The notes under the pieces are model-generated. The model ran no database searches. It had not been told where the DNA came from and was given only the letters and a program-made list of their open reading frames with translations. Positions 53,909 to 63,402 of a stretch of DNA of 64,000 bases are shown piece after piece (the stretch's first letter is position 1; the number at the start of each line of letters is the position of its first letter). This DNA comes from Agarivorans gilvus (lineage in GTDB: Bacteria; Pseudomonadota; Gammaproteobacteria; Enterobacterales; Celerinatantimonadaceae). The stretch lies in assembly GCF_001420915.1 (NCBI RefSeq), contig NZ_CP013021.1, forward strand, positions 1,002,001-1,066,000, written 5' to 3'. The position numbers and the translations under genes are program-made.

Positions 53909-54982
53909 CTAGCCTAAGCGTTCGAGTTGATAATCTCCACTTAATACATCTTTCCACCATTGTGGATTGGCTAAATACCACTGCACAGTCTTACGAATAC
54001 CAGATTCGAAACTCTCCTCAGGCTTCCAACCAAGATCGCGTTCTATTTTAGAGGCATCGATAGCATAACGGGCATCATGACCAGGGCGATCTTTAACAAA
54101 GGTAATTAAATCAGCAAACTTTTGCTTGCCCAACGCATGCAAATTTGCCTTTGCCTCGGGCGCTAACTCCTCCAGTAATTCACAAATGGTACGAACAACT
54201 TCAATATTGGTTTTTTCATTATGCCCACCAATGTTATAAGTTTCGCCAACTACACCTGTTGTCGCTACTTTGTACAAAGCTCGGGCATGGTCTTCAACAT
54301 ACAACCAATCACGAATTTGCAAGCCGTCGCCGTAAACGGGCAAGGCCTTGCCATCAAGTGCATTGAGAATAATGTGCGGAATAAGCTTTTCAGGAAAATG
54401 ATAAGGACCATAATTATTTGAGCAATTAGTGATAACCACCGGAAGGCCATAGGTACGATGCCATGCTCGAACCAAGTGATCACTAGACGCTTTAGAAGCT
54501 GAATATGGGGAACTAGGCGCATAAGGAGTGGACTCCGTGAATAAATCGTCAGTACCTTCCAAATCGCCATATACTTCATCGGTTGAGATATGATGAAACC
54601 GAAATACCTCTTTAGCCTCTCCCTCTAAGCCCATCCAATAGTCTCGAGCAGCCTCCAATAAGGAATAAGTGCCAACTATATTAGTCTGAATAAAATCTCT
54701 AGGGCCATCGATGGAACGATCCACATGACTCTCTGCTGCAAGGTGCATTACTACCGTAGGTTTAAACTCTGCAAGTGCGTTAGCCATTGCTGATTTGTCG
54801 CAGATATTAGCCTGCAAAAACCTATAACGAGCGCTTGAAGCAACACTCTCAACGGAGGCCAAATTACCGGCATAAGTGAGGACATCAACATTTAATACCG
54901 CATCATCAGTACTATTAATAATATGGCGCACAACTGCACTACCGATAAATCCGGCACCACCAGTAAGAAGAACTTTAAGCAT
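53909..54982 (-). CDS. rfbB: dTDP-glucose 4,6-dehydratase
   Basis: A 357-residue extended short-chain dehydrogenase with GGAGFIGSAVVRHII, HHISTDEVYGDL (catalytic Thr-Asp-Glu) and YSASKASSDHLVRAWHRTYG (Tyr-x3-Lys). It makes dTDP-4-keto-6-deoxyglucose, the entry to dTDP-rhamnose and related sugars. rfbA, rfbC and rfbD are not next to it and may lie beyond the window. Confidence 0.94.
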   Translation of the reverse strand: MLKVLLTGGAGFIGSAVVRHIINSTDDAVLNVDVLTYAGNLASVESVASSARYRFLQANICDKSAMANALAEFKPTVVMHLAAESHVDRSIDGPRDFIQTNIVGTYSLLEAARDYWMGLEGEAKEVFRFHHISTDEVYGDLEGTDDLFTESTPYAPSSPYSASKASSDHLVRAWHRTYGLPVVITNCSNNYGPYHFPEKLIPHIILNALDGKALPVYGDGLQIRDWLYVEDHARALYKVATTGVVGETYNIGGHNEKTNIEVVRTICELLEELAPEAKANLHALGKQKFADLITFVKDRPGHDARYAIDASKIERDLGWKPEESFESGIRKTVQWYLANPQWWKDVLSGDYQLERLG

Positions 54983-55171
54983 AGCGAGATATCTCTTTTT
55001 TATTTTAGTTCTGTCTCAATTAAAGCTAACAGACAAGCACCTAGATTAATAATGTGCTCTTAGCACGTTCAAGTTGATATTCAAGCAGTTAAGCTTACAT
55101 ATTATCAAATATCCAATTGCTTCTAACAGAAAACTCGGTTCTTCTAGCTAAATATCTAGAATGTTAAACTC

Positions 55172-57094
55172 CTACCTATGCCTAATAAACAAGCCTTCAA
55201 ATGCGCTCGTTAACGCCCTGTTGCCAAACTCACTAAGGTGATTATCGTCAAAGTACAAAGGGCGAGAAGACAGTTGAGCGTCACAGTATTCCTCTCCACA
55301 TAAATAATCCTTGGTGTAAAGGACATCAACGCCGCATTGCTCATGCAATGCGTTTATTGAGTCAATAACCACTCTATTTCTATTTTGATAATCTTCTAAG
55401 CTAACAGATGGCATAACGCTGCCAAACGCTAGCGACTTAGCAACAGCCTTAGGAACATTACCGTCAAATTCAGGAGTAGGAGTGACAAAAATGACCCTCC
55501 TCTCATTTACTAATCCGCACCAAGTACTATGTAATCCGTTGGCCAATAGTTTCTCTTTAGCTAAAAACTGTTGTTTAGTAAGATTTAGCTTTCGCTCCCC
55601 GGCTTCGCCATATAGATAATAAGACCAGCGATTAATCACCATAATAGGAACCTTGGGATAATCGCGCTGAATACGTGAAAGCTCTCTATTAACAAAATCT
55701 AAACAAGCTTGGCTGTTTTTACGCCCCAAATCTCCCTGAGAAATGCTAGGACATCCGGCTTTAGCCACAAAAACTAAATGACTAGTATCAGGTAGCGACT
55801 GAGCAACAGCAGTAACCATAGCACTGGCGTGACTGTCACCAAACACAATTAAAGCCAACTCTCCTTCAGGGTCTCCGTATATGCAGTGTGGTGAAGCAGC
55901 AAGGTTATCAACTAAACATTCAGCCTTCCTAGGCTCTCTATTTAAAGCCTCACTATCAGCCAAGACAACAGCTTTAGAAAAATGAGAATAGGCAGGAAAA
56001 CCATTTTTAATAAAAGCTAAAGCAGCAAAACCAACACCAAGCGCGCAAACTAGAGCTAAACCAGCTATGTTAATAAACCGAAAGCGTAATGTTCTAAAGT
56101 TATTTTCAACAAAATTATATGATACCCAACCTAAAACAATTGAAGCGAAAATACCATTCAATGTTTGCTGAATACTTAACTCACCATAATAGCGAAACAT
56201 TAGTACATAAATAGGCCAATGCCACAAATAAATTGAATATGAAGACAAACCTAAGATAGAAAGCACTTTATTACTGGCCGGTGTAAAATTATAATTAGCC
56301 AATAAGATGACAAATGTAGCGAATGCAGGAATAATTGTAATATTGCTGGGCCATTGAGCGGCTTCACTGACTAGTAATACACTTAAGATCAAGCCAAAAA
56401 AACCAACAAAAAACAGTGCCTTTCGAGTTTTAACCGAAAGCTCGGGTTTATATAAAAAAGCGAGGCCCCCTAGGCACATTTCCCATGCTCGTGTGAACAA
56501 TGAGTAATAGAACCAAGTTTGATAATCGCCCAAAAGCATAAGAAGAAGAGACGTAACCAAAAGAACAAAAACCACGGTGGTTAACATGCTCTTACCAAAC
56601 AATTTGTTAGCGCTCCACAGCACCAGTGGATAAATCAAATAAAACTGCCATTCTACTGATAAAGACCAAGTATGGAGCAGAACTTTGTTTTTAGAATGAG
56701 GATCAAAGTAGCCACTTTCTGAAGAAAAAATTTCATTAGAAGTAAATGATAAAGCACCTACAGCATGCTTTCCTAATTGACGAATTTCAGTAGGAAACGA
56801 TAGAAAAAAGCTAAATATAAACACAGCGACTATCATTACAAACAATGCAGGAATGATTCGCCTAGCTCTGAAAAATATAAACTCAATGTAGTTGAAGTTA
56901 TTACTTTTCAACCGAGATACGATGATTTTAGTCATCAAAAATCCGGACACTAAAAAGAAAACATCAACGCCAATAAATCCGCCTTGAACCGAATCAATGC
57001 CAAAATGAAAAAAAACGACAGCAAGAACTGAAAAAGCGCGAAGAAAATTAATATCCGACCTAAAATTCTCAGCTTTAATTACGGCCATTGGCAA
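55172..57094 (-). CDS. Acyltransferase 3 / SGNH two-domain O-acyltransferase
   Basis: A 640-residue protein of the OafA/OatA type. The N-terminal acyltransferase 3 domain (about 10-350, with RAFSVLAVVFFHFGIDSVQG and VFFLVSGFLMTK) has ten or more membrane helices. A linker and a periplasmic SGNH domain follow (VFGDSHASAM with catalytic Ser, DDNHLSEFG with Asp-x2-His). It should O-acetylate the polysaccharide made by the cluster. It overlaps the WecG-type gene by 20 nt; a start at 57088 is also possible. Confidence 0.9.
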   Translation of the reverse strand: MPMAVIKAENFRSDINFLRAFSVLAVVFFHFGIDSVQGGFIGVDVFFLVSGFLMTKIIVSRLKSNNFNYIEFIFFRARRIIPALFVMIVAVFIFSFFLSFPTEIRQLGKHAVGALSFTSNEIFSSESGYFDPHSKNKVLLHTWSLSVEWQFYLIYPLVLWSANKLFGKSMLTTVVFVLLVTSLLLMLLGDYQTWFYYSLFTRAWEMCLGGLAFLYKPELSVKTRKALFFVGFFGLILSVLLVSEAAQWPSNITIIPAFATFVILLANYNFTPASNKVLSILGLSSYSIYLWHWPIYVLMFRYYGELSIQQTLNGIFASIVLGWVSYNFVENNFRTLRFRFINIAGLALVCALGVGFAALAFIKNGFPAYSHFSKAVVLADSEALNREPRKAECLVDNLAASPHCIYGDPEGELALIVFGDSHASAMVTAVAQSLPDTSHLVFVAKAGCPSISQGDLGRKNSQACLDFVNRELSRIQRDYPKVPIMVINRWSYYLYGEAGERKLNLTKQQFLAKEKLLANGLHSTWCGLVNERRVIFVTPTPEFDGNVPKAVAKSLAFGSVMPSVSLEDYQNRNRVVIDSINALHEQCGVDVLYTKDYLCGEEYCDAQLSSRPLYFDDNHLSEFGNRALTSAFEGLFIRHR

Positions 57095-57821
57095 ACCTAT
57101 CTTTAACTACATAAAACAAAAACTTTGGATATTGGTTCAATAGTCTTTTTAAAACATAGTTTTCAACTGTAATCCGATAAGCCCATCGTAAATTATATTT
57201 ATTAACCCAATGGGGATAGTAATTAATACTATCTGTAGATTGATAAAGAAAACCACCGCAAGTATATATTCTAGATACTGATTCACAGTTATCAATAACT
57301 TCGCGTGAAAAACTTTCTTGCAGCGGTGTACCTAACCCACAAACCACAAACTTAGCATTAGATTTTTTGATATTATCAATTACCGATTGTTTTGAATTTA
57401 CATGATCAAAATACCCAGAGCTAAAACCGCAGATTTTAAGTTTTGGATAATTTTCTTTGAAGTTTAAAACTGCTTTTTCTATTTCATTTTGTTTTGCGCC
57501 AACAAAATAAACTGTATCTTCGGAATGGCTCAACTCGCCGAAAAATGTTTTAGCAAACGATCCGTAATCAAAACTTATTCTTGGCACTTTTATACTTAAC
57601 AGCATAGAGAAAAAAAAGCTAGAAGTAATTGCATCACTATAAAAATGATCAACTAAATAACCTTCTTCCCTATTTCTAAGTAGCATATAAGAATAGGGAT
57701 TTACAAAGCTAACGACTCTAGGCTGCCCCTTCTTTCGTTCACGCGTTATGGAAAAAAGGTCATTTTCAATACAAGGGGAGGATTTAATTTTATTTAAAAT
57801 ATAATGCATACTATTTATCAT
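57075..57821 (-). CDS. WecG/TagA/CpsF family glycosyltransferase
   Basis: The start is placed at MINSMHYILNK (57821), which overlaps the preceding gene by 11 nt; the frame reaches 27 codons further into it. The 248 residues carry the family pattern: a DAITSS region near the start, VYFVGAKQNEIEKAVLNFKE, and VVCGLGTPLQESFSRE. Relatives add N-acetylmannosamine-type sugars to lipid-linked acceptors. No clean ribosome site is visible, so coupling to the gene before is likely. Confidence 0.82.
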   Translation of the reverse strand: MINSMHYILNKIKSSPCIENDLFSITRERKKGQPRVVSFVNPYSYMLLRNREEGYLVDHFYSDAITSSFFFSMLLSIKVPRISFDYGSFAKTFFGELSHSEDTVYFVGAKQNEIEKAVLNFKENYPKLKICGFSSGYFDHVNSKQSVIDNIKKSNAKFVVCGLGTPLQESFSREVIDNCESVSRIYTCGGFLYQSTDSINYYPHWVNKYNLRWAYRITVENYVLKRLLNQYPKFLFYVVKDRFANGRN

Positions 57822-58737
57822 TTCGCGAAACAGAAAAAATTTTAGCCACAAAAAACCTAGGAAAAAACAAAAGCAAAAACCCCATAAGGCGATACTTATC
57901 AAACTTCAGGTAACCTTTACTCAACAAAATTGTTAACGCTTTTTTTCTATTCCCCACTAGGAGATTATTTTTAACACAACTCAATACTGTCAAATGGATT
58001 AAATGTATCAGGCTATTGACTAGCTCTCTAGGAACTTTATTTTCAGCTAATAATTTTTTATAGACATAAACCTGTGGGGCTGGACTATAAATATGATTCG
58101 TTTTACAGGCGCTATCTTGTACGTCTCTATCATAGTAAACGCTAATATGTGAATGGAAAGCAATTTTAGTGCGACAAGCTAATTCAGCCCAAACTATTTG
58201 ATCTTCACCCATAGCAACCCCCTGAGGAAATCCTCCAATTTCTTCTTCAAGTAAGCTTTTGTTTATGCACACTGATGATGCTGTTATGGGCAAGTCAGCG
58301 TTGCAACATAAATCAAAATAATCATCTAAAATAGAAGTTATCTCATTTGAGCATTTCAATTTCGCAGGATATATGCACTCTTTTTCTTTAAAAGCATAAT
58401 TCGTACAGAATGCTTGGGCATTTGGGTAGCGCTTAATCAAAAAGTTAATGTTATTTATAAAGTGTTCAGTCCAGTAGTCATCAGCATCTAGAAATGCTAT
58501 ATACTCGCCTTTTGAGTGTAAAATCCCTGTATTTCTAGCCGCAGAAACGCCGCTATTACTTTGACTAATCAACTTAACCATAGGGAAGCTAGCACTAACA
58601 ATTTCTGCACTATTATCGGTAGATCCATCATCGATAACTATTATTTCGTGAACCGCCATCGTCTGATTTAACACTGAGTTGATAGCTCTAGATATATAGT
58701 TTGATTTATTGTAAAGCGGGATAACTACACTAATCAC
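57811..58737 (-). CDS. GT2 family glycosyltransferase
   Basis: A 308-residue enzyme with the GT-A fold signature ISVVIPLYNKSNYISRAINS, VIDDGSTDNSAEIV and FLDADDYWTEHFI (DxD metal site). It adds one sugar of the repeat unit; donor and acceptor cannot be told. It lies 48 bp after the polymerase gene and overlaps the WecG-type gene. Confidence 0.9.
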   Translation of the reverse strand: MISVVIPLYNKSNYISRAINSVLNQTMAVHEIIVIDDGSTDNSAEIVSASFPMVKLISQSNSGVSAARNTGILHSKGEYIAFLDADDYWTEHFINNINFLIKRYPNAQAFCTNYAFKEKECIYPAKLKCSNEITSILDDYFDLCCNADLPITASSVCINKSLLEEEIGGFPQGVAMGEDQIVWAELACRTKIAFHSHISVYYDRDVQDSACKTNHIYSPAPQVYVYKKLLAENKVPRELVNSLIHLIHLTVLSCVKNNLLVGNRKKALTILLSKGYLKFDKYRLMGFLLLFFPRFFVAKIFSVSRNDK

Positions 58738-58785
58738 AGACTTTCCTTCGCGTAGATAGAATACATGCTAAAACTAAAGGGAACA

Positions 58786-59967
58786 TTATTGCGGACGTAC
58801 CATTGAATACAACATGTCCAGCAGTAATAGAATGAAAAAATATAAGAGACAATAAAATAAAATAGAAGTAGCACTTATATTTAATAGCGACAAAAGCCCC
58901 CAAGCATATACTAAAAAATATGAAAATGACGAAATAAATCCATAGGAAAAAAACAGCTCAAATATATCATTCTCTAGCAATTTTCTTGGGTTTACAAAAA
59001 AAGAATCAAAATTCATATAGGCATAAAAGCCACCCCCACCAAATATAAATCTTAGCGCATATGCCCCTAACCAATTAACTTGTTCGAAAGCGTCAAGTAT
59101 AAATTTATCTCTCGAACTAGCGATTAAAACCCATTTATTATCAATATTATTAAATTTGTATATTATATTTTCAAAAACCAATAGCAACAGATCAACAATG
59201 GGAAACAAAAAGTAACAAAGAAAAGTCGAAACAAAAATAGTTGAAAGAATAGGAAATTTAAAACCAAGTCTAAATAAAAAATATATTAAAGCCAATAAAG
59301 AAAAGATCATGCTACCTTTCGTCCCTATCAATGTAGTAGTTACAAAAAGCAATGAAATATGCAATATCTTTATTAAGTTAAATGATTTTAGATTATGAAT
59401 AAGAATTAAAAGACAACTTCCCATAACCACACCCAAACCATTACCAGATACAAATAACCCGCGGGTAGCAATACCTTTAGAGTAGTTACTAATATGAAAA
59501 CCTGACAGGTAGGAAATTAGAACTAGAAATGAAATAAGAGTGCCGTAAGTTATCAACCAACTTTCAATAACCCCCATGTCAACTTTCTTTATCTCGGCTA
59601 AGTCTTTGACAAGAATGATAAACAGAAAAAAGAAAATAACCTTAGATGACATTACAACGCCATATAAAAAAGGAACCAGCTCACGATGGATTACAGCAAC
59701 AGAGAATTCCACTAATAGAAAATAACTAAAAATTATAATGGATAGTATTTTTGAAGTATTCTTGCAATATTTAAAGATAAGATAAATGAGAAAAACTGTT
59801 GCTAACAATCTTCCTAATTGTGATGGGGAACCTATACTACCATCCCCCATAATACCTAGTTTAAAAAGCACCCCAGAAATATTGTCAAAAAAAGGCAACA
59901 GGACTATATTCAAAAAGAAAAAAATTTGAATGTACGTATACTTTAAACTAAACGTTTTATTCGTCAT
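58786..59967 (-). CDS. Wzy-like O-antigen/EPS polymerase
   Basis: The start is the ATG at 59967 (MTNKTFSLKYTYIQ), overlapping the GT4 gene by 11 nt; the longer frame would read 41 codons inside that gene. The 393 residues form about eleven membrane helices with a large periplasmic loop near 290-350 (KFILDAFEQVNWLGAYALRF, IFGGGGFYAYM), the layout of Wzy polymerases and O-antigen ligases. Low sequence conservation and AT-rich codons are usual for Wzy. Polymerase and ligase cannot be separated by eye. Confidence 0.75.
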   Translation of the reverse strand: MTNKTFSLKYTYIQIFFFLNIVLLPFFDNISGVLFKLGIMGDGSIGSPSQLGRLLATVFLIYLIFKYCKNTSKILSIIIFSYFLLVEFSVAVIHRELVPFLYGVVMSSKVIFFFLFIILVKDLAEIKKVDMGVIESWLITYGTLISFLVLISYLSGFHISNYSKGIATRGLFVSGNGLGVVMGSCLLILIHNLKSFNLIKILHISLLFVTTTLIGTKGSMIFSLLALIYFLFRLGFKFPILSTIFVSTFLCYFLFPIVDLLLLVFENIIYKFNNIDNKWVLIASSRDKFILDAFEQVNWLGAYALRFIFGGGGFYAYMNFDSFFVNPRKLLENDIFELFFSYGFISSFSYFLVYAWGLLSLLNISATSILFYCLLYFFILLLLDMLYSMVRPQ

Positions 59968-61165
59968 TTTCTGCGTTACTAACCAATTTACTTGCCAAAT
60001 GGTTCCACGAAAATCGTTGTTTGGCAATTTCTCTACTCTGCATACCCATACTATTACGCATCGAGGTATTGTTGAACAGACTTTGAACACCTTTAGCTAA
60101 GGAAGTTGAACTCAAATCATCAACAAATATAGCTTCACTGTCATCTAATAATTCATTGGTAGCGGTAACTACATCACCGGTGCTACGAAAGGCCACTATG
60201 GGTAAACCACACGCTAAAGCTTCCAATATGGTCTGCCCTAATGGTTCATAAACCGATGTCATTAAGAAGGCATCTGAACATTGGTAAAATTTCAAAGTGT
60301 CTTGTTGAACACCAGTAAAAGTAACATCACTCTCTAAGTTGTTATTGAGCACAAAGTTTCTATATTGAGACTCTTCTTCGCCACCACCAACTATAACTAA
60401 ATGATAATCTTTAAGAGTAAGCATGGCTTCAAGGGCATATTTAATGCCTTTAGCAGCAACGAAACGCCCTACACATAAAAGTACTGGCTTTCCTTGAGGT
60501 ATATTTAGATCTTTTCTAATCTCTGCTTTATCGAGCTCCTTTACTGGGCGATAATAATCCGTGTCCACACCGGGCTTACACAAAAGAAGATCTCTTGGTG
60601 TAGTTAAGCAAGTTTGTACTTGTCTTTTCATATTTAAACTAAAAACAGCTAAATGATCAGCAGCCAATAAGGCTCGTTTTTGTACAAACGAGTGTATACG
60701 CAGCTGTATTAGCTTTTTTAACTTTTCTAAGCATCGACTATTGGTTGACAATAAAGACGGCGAATTTTGAAAGCGAACAACCCCTGGTAATAAATAAGTA
60801 ATATTACTTAATCCGGAGAGCTTTGAGACCATTGTATTACTATGAAAACGACTAATAACAAGGTCTGGGGCTGATGCTTTTTTTATTCTTCTATAGAGGG
60901 TAAGCATACTAAAGAAGCAAAATAGACCTCTTAATGGTCTAAATAACTTTGGCATATTTTGAAAACACGAATACCTATAAACTTCTATACCTTCAAACAT
61001 TTCATATTCAGGAAGCATAGTCGTATTTACGCTATTTACATCGCTAACTACAACGATCGCTTTATGCCCGGATTCCAAATAGCTTTTAGCCAAATAATAT
61101 AGCGAATTTTCAATACCGCCAATATTTGGGTAAAAAGCATTACTAGTAATCAAAACTGTTTTCAT
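59957..61165 (-). CDS. GT4 family glycosyltransferase
   Basis: A 402-residue GT-B enzyme with LITSNAFYPNIGGIENSLYY at the N-terminus, VLLCVGRFVAAKGIKYALEA and the retaining-enzyme motif EPLGQTILEALACGLPIVAF. It overlaps the pyruvyl transferase stop by 4 nt and the polymerase start by 11 nt. The sugar it transfers is unknown. Confidence 0.92.
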   Translation of the reverse strand: MKTVLITSNAFYPNIGGIENSLYYLAKSYLESGHKAIVVVSDVNSVNTTMLPEYEMFEGIEVYRYSCFQNMPKLFRPLRGLFCFFSMLTLYRRIKKASAPDLVISRFHSNTMVSKLSGLSNITYLLPGVVRFQNSPSLLSTNSRCLEKLKKLIQLRIHSFVQKRALLAADHLAVFSLNMKRQVQTCLTTPRDLLLCKPGVDTDYYRPVKELDKAEIRKDLNIPQGKPVLLCVGRFVAAKGIKYALEAMLTLKDYHLVIVGGGEEESQYRNFVLNNNLESDVTFTGVQQDTLKFYQCSDAFLMTSVYEPLGQTILEALACGLPIVAFRSTGDVVTATNELLDDSEAIFVDDLSSTSLAKGVQSLFNNTSMRNSMGMQSREIAKQRFSWNHLASKLVSNAENDE

Positions 61166-62322
61166 TTTTTGACCGTATCAACTACTCGTTTAACTTCAAG
61201 CCAAAGCTGCTCTGTTTCTTTTTTGTATTGCTCTGCTTTTAGCTTTATGTCTTCATGTAGCGAACTATCCACATTCAGACTTAGCTCAATAAGGGCTTCT
61301 AACTGAGGTTTTGAAATATCGGGGCTAATGAGCAATTTTTTAGCTAAATAGTCTTCGTAAAGACTTTCATATTTGTGGCTCCAACTTGTAGAAAGGCACG
61401 CTATACCATTAGACAGAGCACTAATACAACCATGATACCTTGAACATAAAACAGCCTTAGATGAAGCTATAATAGATTTTACTTTTACCGGATCGGCCTC
61501 TTCAATAACAGGCAATGGTTGATCCAATTGCTCATTTAAAGATGATATCAACAGCCCGTCCTCATGCCCTTCATGATTTAAGAAAAACGGTGTTAAGCCT
61601 TTTGCTCTATAAATAGCTATAGCATTGAGTAAGGTTGATTCATAGCTATTAAGCCAGCGTTTATTACTGTTTCTAGGGTTTACCATATTCTTATTAGGGA
61701 CGATGCAAGCCATCTTTCCATTAGACATGGGAAAGCAGTCATCAACCAAACTTACAGCATTAGTAAAGTCCCCATATTGCTTAAGAGAACTAAAATCACC
61801 TGTTATATCATGGATGTACTTATATGTTTCAGATTCTCTAGCGCACACCAAAGCAGCTTTAGGGAAATAACGCGCTATATTAGCCCTTACTCCTGGGTCA
61901 GAAAAAGGTCCCATTGCTTGAGGCATAAAAATATAAGGCTTACCATGAGCATTATTTCTTTTTATTTCACCACATAAATGGCGAATACTCATTTTAGGAG
62001 ACCACTGATCCGAATAAGAGAAACCTGACGCATCAATCACAACATCAATATCAGCCTCTGTAACAACTCCCCATTTGCGAAAATAACGGCGAACAGTGGT
62101 AGGTAACCAGTAAGTTATACAGTTAAGATCAAGGTATAATTTTCTAAGAGAAAGCTTTTGCCAAGCACCAACGGAAGCTCGTTGTTTAAAGCTAGCTTTC
62201 TGACTAGGCGTTAAAGCAATTTCGGCCTCTGGCCAATACTCTTCAATTCGCTGAAGAATGGCGCGTAACATAAGCTCTGCACCCTTGTTTTCAAATTCAA
62301 CGCCTTTTAACTCAATAATCAC
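61162..62322 (-). CDS. Polysaccharide pyruvyl transferase family protein
   Basis: A 386-residue protein with N-terminal KGVEFENKGAELMLRAIL and the family's CSRYHGCISALSNGIACLST. Enzymes of this family (CsaB, WcaK-like) add ketal-linked pyruvate from phosphoenolpyruvate to polysaccharides, which adds negative charge. It overlaps neighbouring genes by 4 nt at both ends, showing tight coupling with the GT4 and nitroreductase-like genes. Confidence 0.88.
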   Translation of the reverse strand: MIIELKGVEFENKGAELMLRAILQRIEEYWPEAEIALTPSQKASFKQRASVGAWQKLSLRKLYLDLNCITYWLPTTVRRYFRKWGVVTEADIDVVIDASGFSYSDQWSPKMSIRHLCGEIKRNNAHGKPYIFMPQAMGPFSDPGVRANIARYFPKAALVCARESETYKYIHDITGDFSSLKQYGDFTNAVSLVDDCFPMSNGKMACIVPNKNMVNPRNSNKRWLNSYESTLLNAIAIYRAKGLTPFFLNHEGHEDGLLISSLNEQLDQPLPVIEEADPVKVKSIIASSKAVLCSRYHGCISALSNGIACLSTSWSHKYESLYEDYLAKKLLISPDISKPQLEALIELSLNVDSSLHEDIKLKAEQYKKETEQLWLEVKRVVDTVKK

Positions 62323-63392
62323 AAAGAGACTTCCTTCACTAATTCATTAACATCTTTCTTCTGAGAATAAGGGATCATTCCCTTGTCATCCGCATAACCA
62401 ATAGACAACACCATAAGCGGGCGTTGGTTGGCTTTAAGCGAAAGCTTTTTACTCATTTCACGTTCTAAGTTTTCAACATCGGGCCAGTTAATCACACAAG
62501 AGCTAAGCCCCAAAGTTTCTAGGGCTAACATCAATTGCATCGACGCTAGCGATCCGTCTATATAGATAACGTGTCTATCTCGCTCATAGGGATACGCGGC
62601 TAAATCGCCTACTACAACCAAAACACACTGAAAGTTATGAGAAAACCCTGCTGTTCCCATTGGAATAGCACCAATTTCTCTTGCTTCTTCAACTTTATCA
62701 AACACAAAAAACTCAAAAGGCTGCCTGTTACAGGCACTCGGGGCTAAAGTGGCAGCACTCAAGGCTTGATTAATCAATTCTCTGGGTACAGGTTGGTCTT
62801 TAAACCATCGCACCGAACGGCGTTGCACGCACAATTGCTTGAACTGCTCAAAGCTTACCGAAGCTTTTTCTAAAGACTGATAGCTATAAGGTGAGAATTC
62901 TTTCTCAGTACTGTATTTGGCTGCTATATCATTAAACATAGCTCTAGCGCCGTCCACCACTTCAGATTTACCAGCCGCTACCGCCAAAAAATACTTAGAG
63001 AGCACATCGTGTGCCCACTTTAATTCTTGTTGGTTTACGTTGTCGCCATTTACGCAGCGTTTATAACAGGCTACGGTTTCTTGAATAAAGGCTAAACCGA
63101 AGACCTCGCGTCGAGGTTGCATAATCAAGCCTTTTTCAACTCGGTGCACATTACGCCTTAACATAACGCTTGAGTTACTCGGGTTCGCTAGCTGCTCCCA
63201 GTATGTTTTGCGCCCCGTAAGTACAGAGTAATGTTCGCGATCAAAACGGCGACTTAAAAAACAATAATAAAATGAGGCCAAATAACGGTGCTTAGAACAC
63301 AGAACAACCAATAATTTGTCGAGCGCTTCAAGCTTGTCCCTAATCACACCAATAATATGGGGAGAGAGAATTTTCCTTAAAATAGAACGCAT
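62319..63392 (-). CDS. Nitroreductase-like protein in polysaccharide cluster
   Basis: The start is taken at MRSILRKIL (63392), giving 357 residues. The C-terminal half (about 180-350) is a nitroreductase fold: RRSVRWFKDQPVPRELINQA, LSAATLAPSACNRQPFEFFV (FMN contact) and LETLGLSSCVINWPDV. The N-terminal 175 residues are specific to a subgroup found beside pyruvyl transferase and glycosyltransferase genes. It overlaps the pyruvyl transferase start by 4 nt. Its substrate, perhaps a sugar-nucleotide or a pyruvyl-related step, is unknown. Confidence 0.85.
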   Translation of the reverse strand: MRSILRKILSPHIIGVIRDKLEALDKLLVVLCSKHRYLASFYYCFLSRRFDREHYSVLTGRKTYWEQLANPSNSSVMLRRNVHRVEKGLIMQPRREVFGLAFIQETVACYKRCVNGDNVNQQELKWAHDVLSKYFLAVAAGKSEVVDGARAMFNDIAAKYSTEKEFSPYSYQSLEKASVSFEQFKQLCVQRRSVRWFKDQPVPRELINQALSAATLAPSACNRQPFEFFVFDKVEEAREIGAIPMGTAGFSHNFQCVLVVVGDLAAYPYERDRHVIYIDGSLASMQLMLALETLGLSSCVINWPDVENLEREMSKKLSLKANQRPLMVLSIGYADDKGMIPYSQKKDVNELVKEVSL

Positions 63393-63402
63393 ATTTACTC
63401 CG

